This document shows, piece by piece, positions 18,585 to 26,220 of a DNA stretch of 64,000 bases; position 1 is the stretch's first letter, and each line of letters begins with the position of its first letter. A program made the translations under genes and the position numbers. The notes beneath the pieces were generated by a model that worked only from the letters and a program-made list of their open reading frames with translations, was not told the DNA's origin and did not search any database. The DNA is from Bacteroidales bacterium. GTDB taxonomy: Bacteria; Bacteroidota; Bacteroidia; Bacteroidales; FEN-979. The DNA is taken from contig JALNWG010000008.1 of the NCBI GenBank assembly GCA_023231005.1, positions 57,515-121,514 on the forward strand. Reading direction: 5' to 3'.

Positions 18585-19259
18585 ATGGGTTCTTCCAGCC
18601 GTTTTTTTCATTTGTTACTATGTTGTGTCGGAATCATTGTTCTGTTGACTTCCTTCACACCCCCCTCCTTCCAGATAGCTTTGCTAAAATATAACGGAGG
18701 AGGTGATTGGTATGCCAACCCTACTTCTCTTTCCAACCTTGTCAATTTTATCGACAAAAACCTCGCTGCCAATATCAGTAACGATATTGCCAACGTAGAT
18801 GTCGGAAGCCAGGAGATCATGAATTATCCATTTTTACACATGACAGGACATGGCAATGTTGTTTTCTCCGACCAGGAAATTCAAAATCTTCGTAATTACC
18901 TCATGGCAGGTGGTTTTCTGCATATCGACGATAATTATGGCATGGATAAATATATTCGACCACAGCTTAAAAAACTTTTTCCCGAACTTGAACTCATTGA
19001 GCTTCCATTCGATCATCCCATCTATCATCAACATTATGATTTTCCAAGGGGACTGCCAAAAATTCATGAACATGATGGAAAACCGCCTCAGGGCTTTGGT
19101 CTTATCTATGAAGGCAGACTCATTGTCTTTTACACTTATGAATGTGACCTTGGAGATGGATGGGAAGACCCTGCCGTTCATGGCGATTCAGAAACAACCC
19201 GACTGAAAGCCTTACAAATGGGAGCAAATATCCTTCAATACGTTTTTACAACTAAATAA
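18585..19259 (+). CDS. DUF4159 domain protein with N-terminal signal or membrane anchor
   Basis: 224 residues from ATG 18585; a TTG two codons upstream is less likely. The hydrophobic N-terminus (FFHLLLCCVGIIVLLTSF) could be a signal peptide or anchor. The rest follows the DUF4159 pattern: LKYNGGGDWYANPTSLSNLV, HMTGHGNVVFSDQEIQNLR, the GGFLHIDDNYGMD segment and HPIYHQHYDFPRGLPKIHEHDG. The fold resembles a glutamine-amidotransferase-like domain often found beside DUF58/BatA/MoxR genes in Bacteroidota; the activity is unknown. DUF58 and BatA-type genes occur elsewhere in this window but not adjacent. Confidence 0.8.
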   Translation: MGSSSRFFHLLLCCVGIIVLLTSFTPPSFQIALLKYNGGGDWYANPTSLSNLVNFIDKNLAANISNDIANVDVGSQEIMNYPFLHMTGHGNVVFSDQEIQNLRNYLMAGGFLHIDDNYGMDKYIRPQLKKLFPELELIELPFDHPIYHQHYDFPRGLPKIHEHDGKPPQGFGLIYEGRLIVFYTYECDLGDGWEDPAVHGDSETTRLKALQMGANILQYVFTTK

Positions 19260-19270
19260 CGCGGGAAGGA

Positions 19271-19300
19271 TTGCCTGATAGCTATCTTTTTCTAACTTTG
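19271..19300 (+). promoter_or_regulatory. Bacteroidota promoter for the Hdr-like operon
   Basis: TTG (19271-19273), 19 bp, then TAACTTTG (19293-19300) gives a good -33/-7 pair. It lies in the 59-bp gap after the DUF4159 gene and 18 bases before the first ATG of the five-gene operon. Confidence 0.7.
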
Positions 19301-19318
19301 AACCAATTATAGGGAACT

Positions 19319-20032
19319 ATGGGAAAGCTCTGCGACAAACTATCTGAAGATGTTCGGTTTATTGAAGGACTCAAGGCATGTCTGAATTGTGGAACCTGTA
19401 CCGCTATCTGCCCTGCTGCAGAATTTTACAATTATCAACCCCGTCAAATTGTCGACATCCTTCAAACCCGCGATGACGAGCAGATTGTTAGCCTTTTAAA
19501 AAGTGATACCATCTGGTACTGTGGCGAATGTATGTCATGCGTTACCCGCTGTCCACGAGGCAATGCACCTGGCCTACTGATCACTGTGCTTCGCTCTGCT
19601 TCTCAAGAATTGGGTTACTTCGTGGAATCGGAGAAAGGCCGGCAACAATTGGCGTTAAAACGTACTGTAGGGGAATGGATTCTGAAATATGGTTATTGTC
19701 TTTATCCATCAGAAATAATTCCGGAAAATCATCCCGAACAAGGCCCTGTATGGGAATGGGAATTTGAACACATGGATGACGTGATGCACCGCCTTGGAGC
19801 AAATTATAAAAAAACCGGGCCTGGAATTCTCCGGAAAATTCCGGAGGAGGATCTCGAAGAGGTCCGAAAGATTTTCGAGGAAACCGGAGGCATGAAAAGA
19901 TTTCAGGAAATTGAAGAATACTCCAGGATCAAAGCAGAAGAGATGGGTATCAATTTAACAGAAGGCATGGATAATGATTATATCCGGCACATCTATTCGT
20001 ATAATAGCAATCGACATTCAAAAGAATCATGA
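19319..20032 (+). CDS. Heterodisulfide reductase subunit C-like ferredoxin
   Basis: A 237-residue protein with two complete [4Fe-4S] motifs: Cys21, 24, 27 and 31 (CLNCGTCTAICP) and Cys68, 71, 74 and 78 (CGECMSCVTRCPRG), the arrangement of HdrC. A 150-residue C-terminal extension rich in Glu/Lys helices (EEDLEEVRKIFEETGGMKRF) makes it longer than archaeal HdrC. It should pass electrons between the HdrA-like flavoprotein and the HdrB-like subunit. First gene of the operon; it overlaps the next by four bases. The true redox partner is unknown. Confidence 0.85.
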   Translation: MGKLCDKLSEDVRFIEGLKACLNCGTCTAICPAAEFYNYQPRQIVDILQTRDDEQIVSLLKSDTIWYCGECMSCVTRCPRGNAPGLLITVLRSASQELGYFVESEKGRQQLALKRTVGEWILKYGYCLYPSEIIPENHPEQGPVWEWEFEHMDDVMHRLGANYKKTGPGILRKIPEEDLEEVRKIFEETGGMKRFQEIEEYSRIKAEEMGINLTEGMDNDYIRHIYSYNSNRHSKES

Positions 20033-21099
20033 AAATAGAGGGAAAACGCCGGATTTGGAAGGATTATCAAAAAGAAATCGCGGAAGACCGGTATTTTTAT
20101 GTACGTAGTTGTGTACGACAAAATTTTTTCCCGGGATCTGAAAGAACATTCCTCCGGATCATGAAGGATGAGCTAAACAAAGATGTTTTTGAAAACGCTG
20201 CTCATACTACTTGTTCAGGAATAGGATATCACAGTGATATTGTTCCTTTTGAAACCGTGATGACTATGGTAGCCCGTCAATTTGCCTTAATGACCGAGTC
20301 GGGATATGAAAATTTTACAACCTCCTGTATTACCTCTTTTGGCCTATATACAGAAATTCTTGAAACATGGCAGCATTTTCCTGATGTGGAACTCCGGGTG
20401 AGAGAACATCTGAAAAAAGCCACCGGAAGGGAATTCATTGTTCCTAAGAATTTATCCCATGCCAGTGATGTCATTTTCAAATTCAGAAAGGAAATTGCCA
20501 ACAAGGCAAAATTCAAATTAATCAATAAACATACAGGTAAACCCATACAAGTAGTAGAACACATCGGTTGTCATTATTCCAGAATGTTCCCCAGTAAAGG
20601 AGTTGGCGGAGCTGAATATCCCTATGTCCTCGTTGGGATGATCGAAGATTGGGGTGGAGAGGTGATCGATTACCCTGAACGCAGGCATTGTTGCGGATTT
20701 GGTTTTCGGCAATACCTGGTTCAAGCCAACCGTGGATATTCACTTTCCTGTTCGAAAAAAAAATTCGATTCCATGGCCCCTTACAAGCCAGATTGTATCC
20801 TTACCAATTGTCCGGGATGCCCCATGTTCCTTGATCGGTGGCAATATGCACTAAGTGAAATGGAAGGAATAACGTATGGGGAAAACGGTCAGGGTATTCC
20901 TGTTTTAACTTATGAAGAACTTGCCGGTATGATGCTGGGTTATAATCCATGGGATCTTGGACTTCAGGTACACCAAGTTCCTGTTGAACCGCTCCTGGAT
21001 AAAATAGGAATTCCATATAACCCGGAACAAAAATTTCTAACCTTGGATGGAATGTCAATTGGGAAACCAGAAACCCCCACTTTTCTTAAATTTTACTGA
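20029..21099 (+). CDS. Heterodisulfide reductase subunit B-like protein with one degenerate CCG domain
   Basis: A 356-residue protein with two CCG-domain copies. The C-terminal copy is intact: Cys181 (EHIGCHYS), Cys221-222 (HCCGFG) and Cys261/264 (TNCPGCPM), which in HdrB bind a non-cubane [4Fe-4S] cluster. The N-terminal copy keeps Cys28, Cys62 and Cys100 with exactly the family spacing, but has Ser63 and Ser103 where the second Cys of the pair and the last Cys belong (TTCSGIG, TSCITSFG). I infer one full cluster site and one altered or lost. It is coupled to the HdrC-like gene by a 4-bp overlap. Confidence 0.85.
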   Translation: MKIEGKRRIWKDYQKEIAEDRYFYVRSCVRQNFFPGSERTFLRIMKDELNKDVFENAAHTTCSGIGYHSDIVPFETVMTMVARQFALMTESGYENFTTSCITSFGLYTEILETWQHFPDVELRVREHLKKATGREFIVPKNLSHASDVIFKFRKEIANKAKFKLINKHTGKPIQVVEHIGCHYSRMFPSKGVGGAEYPYVLVGMIEDWGGEVIDYPERRHCCGFGFRQYLVQANRGYSLSCSKKKFDSMAPYKPDCILTNCPGCPMFLDRWQYALSEMEGITYGENGQGIPVLTYEELAGMMLGYNPWDLGLQVHQVPVEPLLDKIGIPYNPEQKFLTLDGMSIGKPETPTFLKFY

Positions 21100-21100
21100 G

Positions 21101-22132
21101 ATGAAAAAGCGCATTATTATAATAGGCGGGGGCATTGCCGGTATGACAGTCGCCGGAGCGCTTCCGTCAAATGAATTCGACATCATTCTCATCGAAAAAG
21201 AAATTTTACCGGGAGGACATGTGGCTAAATGGGATCGCCTCTTTCCAAGCCGCCGTCCCGCAAAAGAAGTACTGGATTTTGTCCAAAAAAGTATGGCCAA
21301 AAATGTTGTTATAAAAACGGGCAGCACCATTACAACCATCCATCGTGATCAAAACCTTTTCACACTTCACCTCAACGGGGAAGAGCCAATTGTTGGAGAT
21401 GCTGTTGTCCTTGCAACCGGTTTTGACCTCTTTGATGCCCGAAAAAAAGAGGAATATGGTTATGGAATCTATAACAACGTGATCACTTCGGAAGAGTTGG
21501 AACAAATTTTTCATGAAGGAAAAAAATTAACAACCTCAGAAGGAAAAACGCCTCAAAGGATCGGAATAATTCATTGCGTTGGTTCACGTGATGAAAAGGT
21601 AGGTAATCTATACTGTTCCAAAGTCTGCTGCGTTACAGGTGTTAAACAAGCAATTGAAATAAAAGAGATGCTCCCGGAATGTGAAATATTTTCTTTCTAT
21701 ATGGACCTCAGGATGTATGATCGAAACTTCGAGGAACTCTATTATGAAGCCCAACAAAAATGGGGTATTAATTTCATCCGGGGGCGATTATCTGAATGTG
21801 CAGAAAATCCAGGCCACAGCCTGATCATTAAAACCGAAGACACCCTCACCGGACATCCTCTAAAAATGACTGTTGACATGATCATCTTACTTGTTGGATT
21901 TGTTCCAAGCCCGGAGACTAAAAGGATTGCCAGGATGCTTGATTTACAAACTGGTCAGGATGGATTTCTCCTTTCAAGCGATGAACATTACAATGACAAT
22001 TCCACCTCCGTTCCGGGAGTGTTCCTTACTGGAGCAGTCAAAGGACCCGCTTGTATTGTTAACACAATCGCTGATGCAAGGGCAACCGCATTACAAATTG
22101 AACGGTTTTTAATCACCGGAATATCGGAATAG
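21101..22132 (+). CDS. HdrA/QmoA-like FAD-dependent oxidoreductase
   Basis: A 343-residue flavoprotein. The dinucleotide-binding IIIIGGGIAGMTVAG is at residues 5-19. A cluster-binding block typical of HdrA/QmoA has Cys159 (HCVGSRDE), Cys172, Cys176 and Cys177 (YCSKVCCVTG). The C-terminus carries the FAD-closing segment VPGVFLTGAVKGP. It is far shorter than methanogen HdrA, lacks the terminal ferredoxin domains, and so resembles QmoA. ATG 21101 directly follows the hdrB stop; an in-frame start upstream would overlap hdrB by 53 bases and gives no better alignment. It may act as the flavin hub, conceivably bifurcating. Confidence 0.85.
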   Translation: MKKRIIIIGGGIAGMTVAGALPSNEFDIILIEKEILPGGHVAKWDRLFPSRRPAKEVLDFVQKSMAKNVVIKTGSTITTIHRDQNLFTLHLNGEEPIVGDAVVLATGFDLFDARKKEEYGYGIYNNVITSEELEQIFHEGKKLTTSEGKTPQRIGIIHCVGSRDEKVGNLYCSKVCCVTGVKQAIEIKEMLPECEIFSFYMDLRMYDRNFEELYYEAQQKWGINFIRGRLSECAENPGHSLIIKTEDTLTGHPLKMTVDMIILLVGFVPSPETKRIARMLDLQTGQDGFLLSSDEHYNDNSTSVPGVFLTGAVKGPACIVNTIADARATALQIERFLITGISE

Positions 22133-22146
22133 AGAAATAAATATAG

Positions 22147-22479
22147 ATGAAGAATTTTGGATATACAATTCAACGGGACCAGTCAATCGATATTGACCAA
22201 AATGACCGCAGGATTGTAAATTACCTTCTCTCTTTGGAACCGTCTTTTAATCTTTGTCTCGGTTGTGGAAGTTGTACGGGAACTTGCACTGCAGGACATT
22301 TCGTAGATTTTAATATCCGTCGGGTGCATACCCTCCTTCGGAGGGGAGAGTCAAAACAACTGAAAACAGAAATGAAGAAATGTATGTTTTGTGGAAAATG
22401 CCAGCTTGTTTGTCCCCGTGGTGTAAATTTACGAAACCTGATTATAACTATTCAACGGGCTATTGAACAAATCGGATGA
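22147..22479 (+). CDS. Second HdrC-like ferredoxin, short form
   Basis: 110 residues holding two [4Fe-4S] motifs: Cys37, 40, 43 and 47 (CLGCGSCTGTC) and Cys79, 82, 85 and 89 (CMFCGKCQLVCP). It is a minimal HdrC without the long tail of the first copy. It overlaps the next gene by four bases (ATGA), which suggests that it pairs with that membrane subunit, whereas the first HdrC pairs with the HdrB-like subunit. Confidence 0.85.
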   Translation: MKNFGYTIQRDQSIDIDQNDRRIVNYLLSLEPSFNLCLGCGSCTGTCTAGHFVDFNIRRVHTLLRRGESKQLKTEMKKCMFCGKCQLVCPRGVNLRNLIITIQRAIEQIG

Positions 22480-24335
22480 TCAACTTTAACCTCTTCGTTC
22501 TTCCTTTCTTCCTCGGGCTGATTTATGTTTTGGTCGCCGTCGGAAAAAGTTGGTACCATTGGATCAAAGCACTTACCCCGATTGACAAAGTTAAACTCTC
22601 CACGCTTATCCGTCATCCAAAACAGGCACTTTCAGCGCTTAAAGAGGTTTTTCTGGAATCATTAGTCCATCGTAAAATGTGGAAACGGAATCCACTCCTT
22701 GGTTATATGCACATGAGTTTTGCATTGGGTTGGTTTCTGCTCATTGTATGCGGGAATATCGAAAGCCGTTTCTATAGCGGAGTCCACGTTAATGCTCCTT
22801 ATTATCCCATTTTTTTGAAATTCTTCATTCATGACCGATTGGTGATATTCTTTGAGGTTTTTTCTGTTCCCGGCTTTTTCCGCTTTCTGATGGATTTCCT
22901 GCTGCTTTATATTTTAAGTGGTTTGGTACTGGCTTTGCTCAAACGTCAATATTCCAATTTTTTTGGCATGAAACGTACCTCCAGGTTCCAGTTCACCGAC
23001 CGGGTTGCTATGACCTGTCTTTGGCTCATCTTTCCTTTACGTTTATTGGCTGAAAGTTTCACAGCCGGCCATTACGGAAGTGGCGGTGGTTTTCTGACCC
23101 AACCCCTCGGAGATTTTTTAGTACAGTTACTTCCGGTTCCTTCAGAATTTGTTGCTTATGCCATGTGGTGGGGATATTCGCTAAGCCTTGGAATATTTTT
23201 CGTTATGCTTCCCTACTCACGGTATATGCACATTCCCACAGAGGTGCTATTGATCTTCTTCCGACATGCCGGGATTCAACCTAAGAAATGGTATTCTTCT
23301 TTTTCCGATACAGAGGTACAATCTTGCTCCCGTTGTGGTGTCTGCATTGATATTTGCCAGATGAATACCGCTGGAATCCACAATGCACAAACTGTTTATT
23401 TTATTCAAGGAGTCCGCGACCGGTATGTTCCAGAGGAAATTACACAAAAATGCCTTGTCTGTGGCCGTTGTCAGGAAATCTGCCCCGTTGGAATCAACAC
23501 CGATTCGCTTCGACTTATTAAAAGAAGAGAGTTGGGATCTGGACAATCGACCGATTTCAGCTATCTGAAATCCGACGACAAGCCAAAAACAGCCCAGATT
23601 GTCTATTTTTCAGGTTGTATGACCCATCTCACTCCGTCCATCATTCGTGCCATGACCGGAATTCTGGAAAACGCGGGAATATCCTATCTGCACCTCGACA
23701 AAGACCGGAGTATTTGCTGTGGCCGCCCGTTAATGATTGCAGGAAAGGACCGGCAAGCCAATGAATTAATTGAAATCAACAAACAGATAATTCATGAAAC
23801 ACGGGCCACATTACTGGTAACCTCCTGTCCTATTTGTTACCGTGTTTTCCGCGAAGAATACAACCTTCCAATACGAATCCAACATCACTCACAATTTATC
23901 CTTGATTTGATAAAAACCGGAAAAATTCCATTACAAGGTCAGTTTAAAAAGGTTGTTTACCACGATCCCTGTGATCTGGGACGGGGAACAAAGACCTATG
24001 AAGCACCACGAGAAGTATTGTCAAAGGTAACAGACCTTCTACCAGTAAAGCAAGAAGCCAACAATGCGTTATGTTGCGGTGGAAGTCTGGGAATATTGAA
24101 TGTAACTCAGCAACAGCGAGCCATGATAACGAAGGAAGCATTGGATATACTACTTGAGAATAAACCGGAAATTCTGGCTACAGCCTGTCCCCTATGCAAA
24201 AAAACATTCGCCACTCACGCTTCTATTCCGGTAATGGATATTGCCGAATTGGTCTATCAGTCAATACCTAAACCTTCTTACTCCGCTTCCGCTCAATCTC
24301 ATCAAGCAAAATCTTACGCAAACGAATTGATTTAG
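22476..24335 (+). CDS. Fused membrane heterodisulfide-reductase subunit (cytochrome b-like, ferredoxin and two CCG domains)
   Basis: A 619-residue fusion. Residues 1-260 hold about five transmembrane helices resembling the NarI/HdrE/DsrM-type cytochrome b, with candidate heme histidines such as His79 and His252. Two [4Fe-4S] motifs follow: Cys284, 287, 290, 294 and Cys326, 329, 332, 336. Then come two complete CCG domains: Cys381, 414-415, 451, 454 and Cys499, 533-534, 571, 574. The layout is that of a DsrM-DsrK or HmeC-HmeD fusion and suggests exchange of electrons with menaquinone at the membrane. The last 22 residues are read from DNA antisense to the end of typA, a 68-bp tail-to-tail overlap. 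Confidence 0.87.
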   Translation: MINFNLFVLPFFLGLIYVLVAVGKSWYHWIKALTPIDKVKLSTLIRHPKQALSALKEVFLESLVHRKMWKRNPLLGYMHMSFALGWFLLIVCGNIESRFYSGVHVNAPYYPIFLKFFIHDRLVIFFEVFSVPGFFRFLMDFLLLYILSGLVLALLKRQYSNFFGMKRTSRFQFTDRVAMTCLWLIFPLRLLAESFTAGHYGSGGGFLTQPLGDFLVQLLPVPSEFVAYAMWWGYSLSLGIFFVMLPYSRYMHIPTEVLLIFFRHAGIQPKKWYSSFSDTEVQSCSRCGVCIDICQMNTAGIHNAQTVYFIQGVRDRYVPEEITQKCLVCGRCQEICPVGINTDSLRLIKRRELGSGQSTDFSYLKSDDKPKTAQIVYFSGCMTHLTPSIIRAMTGILENAGISYLHLDKDRSICCGRPLMIAGKDRQANELIEINKQIIHETRATLLVTSCPICYRVFREEYNLPIRIQHHSQFILDLIKTGKIPLQGQFKKVVYHDPCDLGRGTKTYEAPREVLSKVTDLLPVKQEANNALCCGGSLGILNVTQQQRAMITKEALDILLENKPEILATACPLCKKTFATHASIPVMDIAELVYQSIPKPSYSASAQSHQAKSYANELI

Positions 24336-26070
24336 GTGTAACTTCCACATATTCATCACCCTTGATATATTCCATTGACTCCTCAAGTGAAAATTTTGTC
24401 GCCGGGTAAATCACAGCTTTGTCATCAGATCCGGAAGCACGAACATTAGATAGTTTCTTGGTCTTGTTCACATTGATTACAATATCATCGCTCCGGGTAC
24501 TCTCTCCAATTATCTGTCCATTATATACCTCTTCAAACGGCTCAATAAAAAACTTTCCGCGATCCTGTAATTTATCTATTGCATAAGTGATGGCTTGTCC
24601 GGTATACATTGAGATAAGGGAACCATTATTTCGCCCTTGAATATCACCTTTCCATGGCTGATAAGATTTAAAACGATGCGCAAGCACCGCTTCTCCTTCT
24701 GTTGCCGTAAGAACAGGATTACGCAGGCCAATCAGTCCACGGGCAGGAATTTCAAATTCAAGGATGACCCGATCGCGCTTATGTTCCATATTCATCATGT
24801 CACCTCTTCTGCGGCTGACAAGCTCGATTACCTTACCAGCAAAAAGTTCAGGAACCTGAACTTTCAATAATTCAATTGGTTCGCATTTCTGACCGTCAAT
24901 TTCCTTGGTTAAAATATGTGGTTGCCCCAACTGGAACTCATACCCTTCGCGACGCATGGTCTCTACCAGAATTGCAAGGTGAAGAATTCCACGCCCAAAT
25001 ACCTGAAAACGGTCAGGGGAATCCATCTCTTGAACCTTTAAAGCCAGATTTTTTTCAGTTTCTTTGAACAAACGGTCACGAATATGACGGGAAGTAACAT
25101 AAGTTCCTTCCTTGCCTGCAAAAGGGGAATTGTTGATGGTAAAAAGCATACTCATCGTGGGTTCATCCACGATGATCGGAGTCATTCCTTCAGGATTGTC
25201 AAAATCGGCAATGGTATCGCCAATATCAAAATTTTCAGGACCAAGAATTGCGCATATCTCCCCGGCACCAACCTCAAATTTTACTTTTTCCTTACTAAGT
25301 CCCTCAAAGAGATACAACTCTTTGACAACTGATTTTAATACTGTTCGGTCATTTTTAACCAATGAAATGGGCATTCCAGCTTTTACCGAACCACGGGTAA
25401 TCCTCCCAACGGCAATCCTGCCCACATAGGAAGAATAATCAAGCGAACTGATTTGCAGTTGCAAGGTTCCGGGCAATTGCTGGGGCGCAGGAATATGTTC
25501 AATAATCTGATCGAGCAGATAACTAACGTCGGTGGTCACATTGCGCCAATCGTCCGACATCCAGCCTTGTTTTGAAGAGCCATAAACGGTCGGAAAATTC
25601 AATTGGTCTTCACTAGCATCCAGGCTGAACATCAGCTCAAACATCGCCTCTTGCACCTCGCCTGGCGAACAATTTGGTTTATCTACCTTATTGATAACAA
25701 CGATGGGTTTCTTCCCTAATTCCAGGGCTTTTTGCAATACAAACCTGGTTTGTGGCATTGGTCCCTCAAAAGCATCAACTAAAATCAGTACACCATCTGA
25801 CATGTTGAGAACCCGCTCAACCTCTCCCCCAAAATCACTATGGCCTGGTGTATCGATAATATTGATTTTTACCCCCTTATATCTTACGGAAACATTCTTA
25901 GACAAGATTGTGATTCCACGTTCGCGTTCCAGGTCATTTGAGTCAAGAATGAGTTCCCCCATTTCCTGATTGTCACGAAATAAATGAACCTGGTGCAAAA
26001 TCCGGTCAACCAAAGTTGTTTTACCATGGTCAACGTGAGCTATAATTGCAATATTTCTGATTTCCTGCAT
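24268..26070 (-). CDS. typA: Ribosome-associated GTPase TypA/BipA
   Basis: A 600-residue translational GTPase implicated in large-subunit assembly and stress adaptation. G-motifs are visible: AHVDHGKTTLVD (G1), DTPGHSDFGGEVERVL (G3) and NKVDKP (G4). The characteristic C-terminal domain contains ARGLIGLR, NNGSLISMYTGQA and IKGDEYVEVTPKSIRLRK. The protein ends DEIERKRSKKV with its last 68 bp overlapping the end of the Hdr fusion gene on the other strand. Its promoter lies just upstream. Confidence 0.96.
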   Translation of the reverse strand: MQEIRNIAIIAHVDHGKTTLVDRILHQVHLFRDNQEMGELILDSNDLERERGITILSKNVSVRYKGVKINIIDTPGHSDFGGEVERVLNMSDGVLILVDAFEGPMPQTRFVLQKALELGKKPIVVINKVDKPNCSPGEVQEAMFELMFSLDASEDQLNFPTVYGSSKQGWMSDDWRNVTTDVSYLLDQIIEHIPAPQQLPGTLQLQISSLDYSSYVGRIAVGRITRGSVKAGMPISLVKNDRTVLKSVVKELYLFEGLSKEKVKFEVGAGEICAILGPENFDIGDTIADFDNPEGMTPIIVDEPTMSMLFTINNSPFAGKEGTYVTSRHIRDRLFKETEKNLALKVQEMDSPDRFQVFGRGILHLAILVETMRREGYEFQLGQPHILTKEIDGQKCEPIELLKVQVPELFAGKVIELVSRRRGDMMNMEHKRDRVILEFEIPARGLIGLRNPVLTATEGEAVLAHRFKSYQPWKGDIQGRNNGSLISMYTGQAITYAIDKLQDRGKFFIEPFEEVYNGQIIGESTRSDDIVINVNKTKKLSNVRASGSDDKAVIYPATKFSLEESMEYIKGDEYVEVTPKSIRLRKILLDEIERKRSKKV

Positions 26071-26105
26071 GTTATATTATTAAATCGGCTATTTGAAATA
26101 GTTTG

Positions 26106-26113
26106 CAAAGGTA
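26106..26113 (-). promoter_or_regulatory. Bacteroidota -7 promoter element for typA
   Basis: Read on the minus strand, TACCTTTG fits TAnnTTTG and lies 35 bases before the typA ATG. The -33 match is weak. It is the only regulatory sequence I see in the 150-bp gap between valS and typA. Confidence 0.5.
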
Positions 26114-26220
26114 CGGGAAATAACAATGCGCTAAACATTGTGGATTCAAACCGCCAACGGGCACCCCATTACTATAAATCGGCCCAAACGTAGTGAAACT
26201 GATTCGTCACCGGGCTGGCA

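Noticed and set aside
19319..24335. Evidence for methanogenesis or archaeal origin
   Set aside because: Hdr-like modules are widespread in bacteria; the promoter and codon context match the Bacteroidota neighbours and no methanogenic genes are present.
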